From Fidelibacterota bacterium (GTDB taxonomy: Bacteria; Marinisomatota; Marinisomatia; Marinisomatales; UBA1611), in NCBI GenBank assembly GCA_002694025.1, contig NZKX01000146.1, positions 1 through 25,804 of the forward strand: a stretch of 25,804 nucleotides of DNA. Reading direction: 5' to 3'. This document shows positions 7,249 through 14,599 of the stretch, piece by piece (the first letter of the stretch is position 1; each line of letters opens with the position of its first letter). The notes beneath the pieces were generated by a model that was given only the letters and a program-made list of their open reading frames with translations, was not told the origin of the DNA and did no database searches. The translations under genes were made by a program, and so were the position numbers.

Positions 7249-8366
7249 TTAATTTGAAACTTTGGAACCCATTTATTTTTTTTTTCAAACAAATCTTTAT
7301 TTGCCCATTTATCTATATTTTCCATAAATTCATTCATGCTCATTTTATAATATTCACAATATTCCTCGAATAAACTTTCAGGATACATATCATCGTATAA
7401 TTTAACTAATTGAACAGCTTGCTCTCTAGTCATTGCACCTCTCCTTACATCAATTCCTGCATCTTGAGTAGCTCGACCAAATCCAAATTTTAAATACATA
7501 AAATAAACATGTAGCAGATATATCTTTTGCTCAGTTTGAGCGAAGTTTGTATAAGTACCTTCGTTAAGTGTTTCATTTTCAGTCAAGCCGCAATATTTTT
7601 TAGCAATTTGATAATTCCTATAGGGATCCCAATTTTCGTAAAATCCGTAATGAGTAATTTCTAATTTTAATTTACTCAAATCTTCATCACTTGGAAATTT
7701 AAACCAATAAAGCTCTTTTTCAGAAAGTTTTGACATTTTTAAAATTTTTTCATAGCCTCCTTCTAAATAAATTGATTTAATATAATCAATTCCATAAACT
7801 CCATTATCTATATTTTTTGCGTCTCCACCATATTCAACCTCTCCATCTTCAGAATAAAATACTAAAGGGATATTAAATTGAACTGCTATTCTAAATACAG
7901 CAGTATGAATTGAAATTAACCATCCATAATATGGAAAGCCCATTTCTGTAAGGCCTAATCGATTTAATGTTCTCATAGCCTCAACATTAGGTGATACCAA
8001 CAGGTGGTTATAACCACTTTGAACAAAATTATTTAAGTTTTCTTGGCCAATCTGTGTCTCTGTTATAGGTCTAATCGTAACAGCTAATGGGTTCATATTA
8101 AATTTATGTTTTAAATTATATGAAACATATGACCCATCTTTTCCTCCACTAACAGTAGTAATACAGTCAAATATTCTTTCATTCGATCTGTGTTTATTTA
8201 AAAGTTCTTCAAGTAATTTTCCTCTTTTTTTCCAATCAAGTTTTTTTTTTTGTTCTGTCCATCTACAAGCTGTACAAAATCCTCTATCATCGAAGGTTAC
8301 TCTAGGTCTTGTAGACATAACTACACAATTTTTACACCAAAAAACTTTATTATTTTTTTTAACCAT
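7245..8366 (-). CDS. N-acetyl sugar amidotransferase, WbuX/WbpG type (cassette 2)
   Basis: A 373-residue N-acetyl sugar amidotransferase that looks more canonical than the copy at 3291. The N-terminus has CKNCVVMSTRPRVTFDD and CTAC (probable zinc Cys pairs). The PP-loop is TVSGGKDGS near residue 70, and the C-terminal motifs are FGRATQDAGIDVRRG and TREQAVQLVKLYD. It would form an acetamidino group using ammonia from the HisH-HisF pair that follows immediately. The ATG at 8366 overlaps the end of the upstream SDR gene by 8 bp. Two separate, divergent cassettes suggest two different amidination targets or two sugars (inference). Confidence 0.88.
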   Translation of the reverse strand: MVKKNNKVFWCKNCVVMSTRPRVTFDDRGFCTACRWTEQKKKLDWKKRGKLLEELLNKHRSNERIFDCITTVSGGKDGSYVSYNLKHKFNMNPLAVTIRPITETQIGQENLNNFVQSGYNHLLVSPNVEAMRTLNRLGLTEMGFPYYGWLISIHTAVFRIAVQFNIPLVFYSEDGEVEYGGDAKNIDNGVYGIDYIKSIYLEGGYEKILKMSKLSEKELYWFKFPSDEDLSKLKLEITHYGFYENWDPYRNYQIAKKYCGLTENETLNEGTYTNFAQTEQKIYLLHVYFMYLKFGFGRATQDAGIDVRRGAMTREQAVQLVKLYDDMYPESLFEEYCEYYKMSMNEFMENIDKWANKDLFEKKNKWVPKFQIK

Positions 8367-9265
8367 ATTTTTTTTGCATCAATAATTTTAATCCATTAAT
8401 AATTGAAACTTTAGAACTCCACTGTAAATTTTTTTTGGCTTCCAATGAGGATATATTGTATTTATAATTGGAATTATTCATACTTTTTTTAATTATTAAT
8501 TTTGACTTACTTTTAACTATCTTTATTAGAATTTTTGACAAGTCTTTAATTGAGTATAATTTGTTTGAGCCAATATTAAATACTTTATATTTTTTTTTAA
8601 CAATTGTTTTATAAATTGCTTGCGCAACATCAATAGCATGAATAAGGTTAATCTTTTCAAAAGGTCCGTATAATCTAATATCTTTATTAGATTTAGTTAA
8701 TTTAATAAGTTGATTTATAATTTTATTTTTATCTAAACCAAATCCATATATAGAAGATGGTCTTAATATACTGATTTTATTACCAGATTTAATTTTTTTT
8801 TGAAGATAAAGATCACAATTTTTTTTTGAGTTTCCATAAAAATCTTTAAAAAATTTTGATTTTAAATATGAAATTTCTTTAATTTTCTTTTTGCCTTTAT
8901 CTTTGTAGATAATTGCACCAGAGATATAAATTAAGTGTATGTTTTTTTTTAATGCCCATTTTGTAATTATTAAAGTTGAATCAAAGTTAATTTTTTTTAT
9001 TTTTTTTTTTATCTTGTTTTGTATTTGGTTTTGGAACTAGAGCACCAATATGTACCAGAGTATTAATATTACCAAAAACATTATCTAATTGATACTCATT
9101 TTTTAAATTTATTAAATTTAGTTTTTTCCAAATTATATTTTTATTTTTAGATTTACTAAGCTTTTTTGATGTAGCAACAACAGATATCTTTTTTTTAGAT
9201 AAAATATATAACAGATGTTTTCCGAGCATACCTGATGCTCCGGTAATTCCAATGATAGTTTTCAT
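8359..9265 (-). pseudogene. NAD-dependent epimerase/dehydratase (SDR), split by a frameshift in an A11 tract
   Basis: Two reading frames together make one SDR of about 300 residues. The 5' part (9265-8987, 92 codons) starts ATG with ITGASGMLGKHL, the Rossmann glycine motif, and reaches VHIGALVPKPN. It then runs into A11-T-A8 on the minus strand (A11 = 9010-9000) and stops at 8989-8987. The other frame, open from about 9036 to the stop at 8361-8359, continues without loss: NFDSTLIITKWALKK, IYISGAI, YGNSKKN (catalytic Y-x3-K), ISILRPSSIYGFG, NLIHAIDVAQAI and a normal C-terminus. Removing one A (A11 to A10) joins the frames as DKKKIKKINFD. It may be a phase-variable gene, a slippage-expressed gene, a recent mutation or a sequencing error. 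Substrate unknown; it lies between the 2-epimerase and the amidotransferase cassettes. Confidence 0.85.
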
Positions 9266-9270
9266 AAATT

Positions 9271-10437
9271 TTAACTAAATCTTATATCAATAAATTTTTT
9301 ATTTTTAATGTTTGCTAAATTTATTTTTTTTAATTTCTTAATTATCTTTTTTCCAGCACCTCCTTTTCCGTATGGACTGGAGACTTTTTTTAATTTTTTT
9401 TTAAAACTACGAAAATTGATTTTATTAAGAGCTTTTGTTATTTCATTTGAATTCATACTGACATCAATAACACTCTCAACCTTAATTCTTCCCTTTTGTC
9501 TATTTCCTATATTTATTGTTGGTTTTTTAAAAAAAGGCACTTCATGAAGACCACTTGATGAATTACCAATTACACAGTTTACATTTCTTATAAGAGATAA
9601 ATAAAGTTTATGTCCCAAAGATTTAAAAAGATAATAATTTTTATTTTTTTTCACAAAATTTTTTATATCTTTATAAATTTTCTTGTTGTGAGAATCTGTA
9701 TTGGGTATTGTGAAAACTAAGCTTGAGTTTTTTAATTTCTTTAATGAATTAAGTAATGGCAAGATATTATTATTTTGGTCTTTTTTACTCTTTATTGTCT
9801 CAGGATGGTAGGTGATTAAATAATTTTTTTTCCTTAATTTAATTTTTGTAATTTTTTGTATTTCTGCATTCGAAAAAAGACTATTTTTATCTATTTGATC
9901 AACTCCCAAACCCCCGACATTAAAAATATATTTTTCATTTTCTCCCAGTTGTTTGACTCTTTTTTTATAAATTTCGTTTGCTACAAAATGTATGTCAGAC
10001 ATTTTGGTTATCGAATGTCTGAAGCCTTCGTCTATTGCACCCTGAGTTGTTTCACCACCGTGTAGATGTGCAATAGGAATACCTAAAATATATGCTGCTA
10101 TTGTTAAGGAAAATATTTCATATCTGTCTCCTAAAACTAGTAATAATTCAGGTTTCAATTTTTTTAATGAATTAGTAAATTTTTTAATACCCAGGGAAAC
10201 AACTTTTGAAATTTTTTCTGGCTCATCAGAAAATATGTTCAAGAAAATTTTTTCATCTATTTTGATTCTGTCATTTTTTATTTCATTTATTGTGTATCCG
10301 TATTTTTTTTCTAAATGAGATCCGGTAACAATAATTTGTAATTTAAAAAATTGATCTTTTTTAATCAACATTATAAGTTTTTTTAACAAACCGTAGTCTG
10401 CTCTTCCACCAGTCGCTATACAAATTTTTAGTGACAT
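9271..10437 (-). CDS. legG: UDP/GDP-sugar hydrolysing 2-epimerase, NeuC/LegG type
   Basis: A 388-residue enzyme of the NeuC/LegG family. It hydrolyses the nucleotide and inverts C2 of an N-acetylglucosamine-type sugar, giving the mannosamine-type substrate of the nonulosonate synthase. Motifs: ATGGRADYGLL at the N-terminus, LLVLGDRYEIFS, IAHLHGGETTQGAIDEGFRHS, and NCVIGNSSSGLHEVPFFKKPTINIG near the C-terminus. Length fits the family. It sits in the same transcript as the LegC and LegI-type genes, 4 bp after the ATP-grasp gene. Whether it acts on a UDP-linked (NeuC) or a GDP/UDP-bacillosamine-type sugar (LegG) is not readable directly; LegG is favoured by the surrounding LegB, LegC and PtmE-like genes. 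Confidence 0.85.
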   Translation of the reverse strand: MSLKICIATGGRADYGLLKKLIMLIKKDQFFKLQIIVTGSHLEKKYGYTINEIKNDRIKIDEKIFLNIFSDEPEKISKVVSLGIKKFTNSLKKLKPELLLVLGDRYEIFSLTIAAYILGIPIAHLHGGETTQGAIDEGFRHSITKMSDIHFVANEIYKKRVKQLGENEKYIFNVGGLGVDQIDKNSLFSNAEIQKITKIKLRKKNYLITYHPETIKSKKDQNNNILPLLNSLKKLKNSSLVFTIPNTDSHNKKIYKDIKNFVKKNKNYYLFKSLGHKLYLSLIRNVNCVIGNSSSGLHEVPFFKKPTINIGNRQKGRIKVESVIDVSMNSNEITKALNKINFRSFKKKLKKVSSPYGKGGAGKKIIKKLKKINLANIKNKKFIDIRFS

Positions 10438-10441
10438 AATT

Positions 10442-11482
10442 TCAAAACCAATTTCTTTTTTCTCCTTTGCTTTTTTTAAGTTTTTTTGAACTCATTTTTA
10501 TTCCATCTAAAAAGATTTCATCTATGTATCTAAATGCAATACCATTTCTTATTTTTGGTTTCTTAATTTTTTTTCCCAAGTAATAATTGTTTATAAACAT
10601 TTCAGGTTCATTAAAACCATAGTGCGATCTAATTGATGTTGTGCCTGAAAATCTTGCGTTGAATTCAAAGGGCACAGGACCTTTTTTTCCATCTCTTAAT
10701 TGAATATTCAAACTACCAATACTAGGCAATAATTTTGCAATTTTTTTTAAAGTTGATTTTATTTTATTATAATTTCTTACCTCAATTGACCAAGATGTAC
10801 CGTACTTAAGAATCCGTCTAGCTATAAATGGCCCTATGATTTTACCTTCTTTTGAAAAAAAGAAGCTACATGTATATTCATCCTTTAAATCGTCTCCTTT
10901 ATTACCAGCAAATTCCTGAATAATCGAATTTGGAACTATTTTAAAATATTTATTTAACTCGTTCTTTTTTTTAATTAAGAAAATATTTCTTGAGGAAGTT
11001 CCGAAACGATCTTTAATAAAAACTGGAAGTTTACAATTATCTAAAATTTTTTTCGCATTATTTAAATTTTTTGGCAGAAAAGTCTTTGCATGAGGCAAAT
11101 TATTTTCTCTAAGAAACTTATATGTAAGATATTTATCACCAGAAATTTGAACAGTTTTGATTGGAGACACACAGATTATAGCATTTGTATATTGTTCTAT
11201 TTTTTTTTTATTTAATGAAAAAAACTCAACCTCATATTCAGAGCCTACAAATAGTACGTGTATTTCATTTTTATTTAAGATATTTATAATTCTTTTTAAT
11301 GAGTCCTTGTCCTCTACTTTTGGTATAATTATTGATTTATCATATCTAAATAGAGCTGCATTTAGAGGTGATATGTCTGAAGAGATGATGTTTAATTTTA
11401 ATTTACTTATTTTTAATGATTTGAGTATTGATTGTCCTACGCCGCTACCTGCTCCTGTTACAATTACATTGATTTTTTTCAT
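10442..11482 (-). CDS. ATP-grasp enzyme, carbamoyl-phosphate-synthase-like
   Basis: A 346-residue ATP-grasp ligase. The N-terminal Rossmann-like part begins VIVTGAGSGVGQSIL. The central ATP-grasp domain shows VFIKDRFGTSSRN (nucleotide-binding Lys and flexible loop) and SIIQEFAG, and the C-terminal metal-binding motif is PFEFNARFSGTTSIR. Family members activate a carboxylate as an acyl-phosphate and join it to an amine. The gene lies directly between PHP-domain and 2-epimerase genes of the nonulosonate set, abutting the PHP stop. No LegH-type acetyltransferase is in the window, so this protein could put an acyl or aminoacyl group on the 4-amino sugar made by the LegC-type enzyme. That role is inference. 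Confidence 0.8.
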   Translation of the reverse strand: MKKINVIVTGAGSGVGQSILKSLKISKLKLNIISSDISPLNAALFRYDKSIIIPKVEDKDSLKRIINILNKNEIHVLFVGSEYEVEFFSLNKKKIEQYTNAIICVSPIKTVQISGDKYLTYKFLRENNLPHAKTFLPKNLNNAKKILDNCKLPVFIKDRFGTSSRNIFLIKKKNELNKYFKIVPNSIIQEFAGNKGDDLKDEYTCSFFFSKEGKIIGPFIARRILKYGTSWSIEVRNYNKIKSTLKKIAKLLPSIGSLNIQLRDGKKGPVPFEFNARFSGTTSIRSHYGFNEPEMFINNYYLGKKIKKPKIRNGIAFRYIDEIFLDGIKMSSKKLKKSKGEKRNWF

Positions 11483-12196
11483 TTAAGATAAAATTTTTTG
11501 AATTTTTCCCACTTCTTTTACTGAATGAGCATTAGATCCTAAAGAAATAAGCGTCTCATATTTGAGACACTCGTTAATTATTTTTTTTGCTTGTTTATGA
11601 TATTTTGAATTTATCTCAAAAACTTTTTTAAATTTTTTTGCAGTTTTAATTAATTCAATTATCAATTTCCAAGGTGGTTGAGTTTTGAATCTTGAGTAAG
11701 ACATTCCAAAGGGATGACCTAAAATATCTATTGAGGAATATTTTAATGCTGCAATAGAAAGTTCAAATTCAATCTCAATCGCTTCTTTTTTTTTATATTT
11801 TGAGATATGTCGTTTTAAGTTAATACCATCTTCACCTGGAAACCTATGAACACTACCCATTATTAAATCACACTCTTTAGCAATTTTAGGATGGATGTCT
11901 ATTTCACCCTTATAATTTAATATTTTGCTCTCAACACCCACTAAAGGCAAACATTTTTTTTTCTTAATAGACCTTACTTCTTGAGCAAAATTTTTAAACC
12001 AATCTACACTCTTATATCTTGCGTGCTCACTGTATAAAATTACATCAAGTCCTTTATCGCAAGCAGATTTATACATCTCTGATACAGAATTTTTTCCATC
12101 AGTCCAATTTGTATGCATATGCAAATCTACTTTAGGAATTTTATTTAAACGTAGATTATCAGTAATCTCTTCAAATAATTTTTTTTTTTTAATCAT
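11483..12196 (-). CDS. PHP-domain metal-dependent hydrolase/phosphoesterase
   Basis: A 237-residue PHP-superfamily protein read from the ATG at 12196-12194, which overlaps the aminotransferase stop by 4 bp; a TTG 15 bp upstream is less likely. Metal ligands are visible: HMHTNWTDG (His26, His28), YSEHARY, VGVESKI, MGSVHRF and ILGHPFG. The last motif reads GSNAH instead of the usual GSDAH, replacing the final Asp ligand. The protein is probably a soluble phosphoesterase or amidohydrolase, but its substrate is unknown. Translational coupling to the LegC-type aminotransferase and adjacency to an ATP-grasp enzyme suggest a dedicated step in modifying the amino sugar. Confidence 0.8.
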   Translation of the reverse strand: MIKKKKLFEEITDNLRLNKIPKVDLHMHTNWTDGKNSVSEMYKSACDKGLDVILYSEHARYKSVDWFKNFAQEVRSIKKKKCLPLVGVESKILNYKGEIDIHPKIAKECDLIMGSVHRFPGEDGINLKRHISKYKKKEAIEIEFELSIAALKYSSIDILGHPFGMSYSRFKTQPPWKLIIELIKTAKKFKKVFEINSKYHKQAKKIINECLKYETLISLGSNAHSVKEVGKIQKILS

Positions 12197-13356
12197 TTTA
12201 TTTTGTAACAACTACTTGGTATATTAATTATTCTTTTGTGGATTTTTGCTGCATTATCTAAGTTCATTCTAGGGTATTTTCTTAAGTGTTTAAGGGTGTG
12301 CAACAATTCCCATGCTGGTCTTAATTTGATTTTTTTATCATAGCCAGTTTTTAACAACTTATATCTTAAACTTCCTTTATTTTTTCCTAAAATTAAAGTT
12401 TGAAGCCAAAAATTACTTTTACACTCATTAGGCTCATTTAGAATTTTTATAAAATTAAATTTTGAAAAAGATTTTTTATATTTGTGAAATAGTTTTCTTT
12501 TTTCAGTCAATATTTTTTTTAGATATTTCATATGCAAAAAACCAATTGCGGCGTTTATATTTGGCATTCTATAATTATAACCAATTTCTTTATATGAATA
12601 TTTCCAGATATGAGGAATTTTTGCATTAGAAACAAGATATTTAGCTTTTTTTGCCAACTTTTTATCACTAGTTAAAATAGCACCTCCACCAGCACTTGAA
12701 ATTGTTTTATTACCGTTAAAACTTAAAATACCAATTTTTCCAAAAGTTCCCAAATGTTGATTTTTATTATAGCTCCCAATTGCTTCAGCAGCATCCTCTA
12801 TCATTATTAATTTAAATTTTTTACAAATTTTTTGAATATGTTTTAGATTTGCAGAGTGACCAAATACATGAAGAACAATTATTGCTTTAATAATTTTACC
12901 CGATGTTTTATTTATGCACTTTTTTCCTCTTAAAATGGATATTTTTTTTAAATAGTTTTCTAATTTGATACAATCAACCCCCAGTGAATTTTCATCTATA
13001 TCAATAAAATGAGGAGTTGCACCACAATAAAGAGTCGAATTAACACTTGAAATATAATGGAGTGTAGGAATTAATATTTCATCATTTTTCTTTACATCGA
13101 TAAGTCTTAAAGAAAGATGTAATGCAGAACTTCCTGTATTTGTGAGAACTACATATTTTGATTTAGTTAAATTTTTTATTTTGTTTTCAAATTTTTGAAT
13201 ATATGGACCTAGCATAAAATTATTTTTTGATAACGTTTTATTAATATGTTTAAACTCTTTTTTTGGCAGAGAAGGCTCATGTAATTCCTTAGAGTTTTCT
13301 TTGATTACACCTGAAATTGTTTTAATTATTTTATTTACTAAAATTTTATTGTTCAA
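12193..13356 (-). CDS. legC: LegC-type PLP-dependent sugar aminotransferase (DegT/DnrJ family)
   Basis: A 387-residue DegT/DnrJ/EryC1/StrS aminotransferase. Features: ELHEPSLP and FMLGPYIQKFE near the N-terminus, NTGSSALHLSL (PLP phosphate), IVLHVFGHSANL, MIEDAAEAIGS, LSFNGNKTISSAGGGA (Schiff-base lysine) and IGYNYRMPNINAAIG. It is expected to convert the 4-keto-6-deoxy sugar made by the LegB-type dehydratase (17500) to the 4-amino sugar. The start is a TTG at 13356; no suitable ATG exists, and GAGG at 13367-13364 sits 7 nt upstream, one of the few Shine-Dalgarno sequences here. A 13-base stretch at this start duplicates the 3' end of the upstream gene. Confidence 0.85.
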   Translation of the reverse strand: MNNKILVNKIIKTISGVIKENSKELHEPSLPKKEFKHINKTLSKNNFMLGPYIQKFENKIKNLTKSKYVVLTNTGSSALHLSLRLIDVKKNDEILIPTLHYISSVNSTLYCGATPHFIDIDENSLGVDCIKLENYLKKISILRGKKCINKTSGKIIKAIIVLHVFGHSANLKHIQKICKKFKLIMIEDAAEAIGSYNKNQHLGTFGKIGILSFNGNKTISSAGGGAILTSDKKLAKKAKYLVSNAKIPHIWKYSYKEIGYNYRMPNINAAIGFLHMKYLKKILTEKRKLFHKYKKSFSKFNFIKILNEPNECKSNFWLQTLILGKNKGSLRYKLLKTGYDKKIKLRPAWELLHTLKHLRKYPRMNLDNAAKIHKRIINIPSSCYKIK

Positions 13357-13363
13357 TTTTAAT

Positions 13364-13367
13364 CCTC
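13364..13367 (-). promoter_or_regulatory. Ribosome binding site (GAGG) for the TTG start of the aminotransferase
   Basis: GAGG on the minus strand, 7 nt before the TTG at 13356-13354. It supports the non-ATG start and lies in the 15-bp gap after the synthase gene. Confidence 0.55.
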
Positions 13368-13371
13368 TTTT

Positions 13372-14478
13372 TTATTCAATTTTAATCAATTGATCTTTTA
13401 TATAATTTTTCTTTGACTTTTTATTTAATAATTTCTTAATTAAAAAAGGTGATAAACCATTAGCAGGTCTTTTGCAGGTTAGGTTTTCCAAATTAAAATT
13501 AGTATTCTTATTTATATTTATTTTGGCAACTATACTCTTCCTAACAAGTTTAGAATTTTTCAATTCACATTTTTGTATTTTTTTTATTCCATCACCTATC
13601 ATTTTTTCGTATTTTCTAATATCATTTGATAATTTTTTGAATTCATCTGGATTTAAAGAGGCTTTATGATCTGGACCCTTCATCTTTTTATTAAGTGTAA
13701 AATGTTTTTCAATTATAGTGGCTCCCTTGGATATAGCAATCAAAGGTGCGATAGTCCCAGTCGTATGATCAGAATATCCAATATTTAATTTTAAGTTTTT
13801 TGATAGAGTCTCAATACAGTTTAGGTTTGCGTTTTCATCTTTTACAGGATAATCAGTAACACAATGAAAAATAAATATTTTTTTTCGTATTTTATTAAAT
13901 AATATTTTATTTTTGATTTTAACAAAATTTTTTTTAATACTAAAAACCTCTTTATTGCCCATACAATTTATTGCATTAATAATCTCTTTAACATTTGACA
14001 TCCCTGTAGATAAAAACACGTAGTTTTTATTAAGGTTTATTTGTTTTAATAATAAGTAGTTTGTAATTTCACCAGAGGGAATTTTAATAATTGGTAAATT
14101 TAAATCCTTCATAACAAATCTAAGGCTCTCATTATCAAAAACAGATGAAATAAAATCAATATTATTGAATTTTGCGATCTTTTTAAGTGTGTAAAAATCT
14201 TTATTTTTTAATTCAAGATTTTTAATCATGTCAAATTGAGTACCAGAATTTTTTGTATTTTTGATTTGATATTCTGCTTTTTTAGCATTTTTTGTAACAA
14301 CGTTCTCTGCTGAGAAAGATTGAAATTTAATTGCATTTGCACCAGATTTCTTAGCTTCGAAAATAAGTTTTTTTGCGATAGATAGCTTTCCATTATGATT
14401 AACACCAGCTTCAGCTATTAAATATATTTTTTTTTTATTAATATATTTTTTAAGATTTTTTTTAAAAATTGAAGACAT
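13372..14478 (-). CDS. legI: Nonulosonate synthase, LegI/NeuB type with SAF domain
   Basis: A 368-residue PEP-dependent synthase. Residues about 17-290 are the TIM barrel: LIAEAGVNHNG, AIKFQSFSAENVVT, FISSVFDNES, IPSGEITNYLLL, FLSTGMSN, HCVTDYP, LNIGYSDHTTG, IEKHFTLN and GPDHKASLNP. Residues about 305-368 form the SAF (antifreeze-like) domain (SKLVRKSIVAKI, LTCKRPANGLSP). It condenses PEP with a 2,4-diacetamido-trideoxymannose-type sugar to give a legionaminic-type acid; the absence of PseB/C/G-type genes favours Leg over pseudaminic acid. It is the first gene of the leftward arm. Its ATG is only about 3 nt from the predicted transcription start, so the mRNA may be leaderless. It differs from the SAF-less MarR fusion at 358. 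Confidence 0.9.
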   Translation of the reverse strand: MSSIFKKNLKKYINKKKIYLIAEAGVNHNGKLSIAKKLIFEAKKSGANAIKFQSFSAENVVTKNAKKAEYQIKNTKNSGTQFDMIKNLELKNKDFYTLKKIAKFNNIDFISSVFDNESLRFVMKDLNLPIIKIPSGEITNYLLLKQINLNKNYVFLSTGMSNVKEIINAINCMGNKEVFSIKKNFVKIKNKILFNKIRKKIFIFHCVTDYPVKDENANLNCIETLSKNLKLNIGYSDHTTGTIAPLIAISKGATIIEKHFTLNKKMKGPDHKASLNPDEFKKLSNDIRKYEKMIGDGIKKIQKCELKNSKLVRKSIVAKININKNTNFNLENLTCKRPANGLSPFLIKKLLNKKSKKNYIKDQLIKIE

Positions 14479-14487
14479 CAGAATTTA

Positions 14488-14516
14488 ATTATAATATTAA
14501 TTTAAATTGTGTTCAA
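14488..14516 (-). promoter_or_regulatory. Promoter of the leftward nonulosonate operon
   Basis: On the minus strand, TTGAAC (14516-14511) and a perfect TATAAT (14493-14488) are separated by exactly 17 bp. The -35 hexamer is one arm of the operator palindrome, so repressor and polymerase would compete. Transcription would start near 14481, about 3 nt before the ATG at 14478. Confidence 0.65.
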
Positions 14517-14535
14517 TTTTTGAACAATTTATAGT
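14507..14535 (+). promoter_or_regulatory. Candidate promoter of the rightward ptmE-like operon
   Basis: TTGTGT (14507-14512) and TATAGT (14530-14535) are 17 bp apart with the operator in the spacer. A better -10, TATAAT at 14539-14544, lacks a matching -35 at proper distance, so the exact promoter is uncertain. Confidence 0.35.
14510..14526. promoter_or_regulatory. Operator palindrome in the divergent promoter region
   Basis: TGTTCAATTTTTGAACA: arms TGTTCAA and TTGAACA with a 3-bp spacer. It overlaps the -35 of the leftward promoter and the spacer of the candidate rightward promoter, so one site could control both arms. Confidence 0.75.
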
Positions 14536-14547
14536 ATATATAATTTA

Positions 14548-14589
14548 TTTAAACAGTAAAGATTAAAAGCAATTTTATTTCTGTTTAAA
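14548..14589 (+). other. Inverted repeat / potential leader hairpin before the ptmE-like gene
   Basis: TTTAAACAG (14548-14556) and CTGTTTAAA (14581-14589) are perfect 9-bp inverted arms. Inside, TAAAA (14564-14568) and TTTTA (14573-14577) can pair around GCAA, a GNRA-type tetraloop. The structure would sit in the 5' leader and end 10 nt before the ATG. It may be an RNA element or a DNA site. Confidence 0.4.
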
Positions 14590-14599
14590 CCTATATAAA

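Noticed and set aside
9308..9547. Plus-strand open frame inside the 2-epimerase gene
   Set aside because: Antisense shadow of a well-supported NeuC/LegG-type gene, with no recognisable motif.
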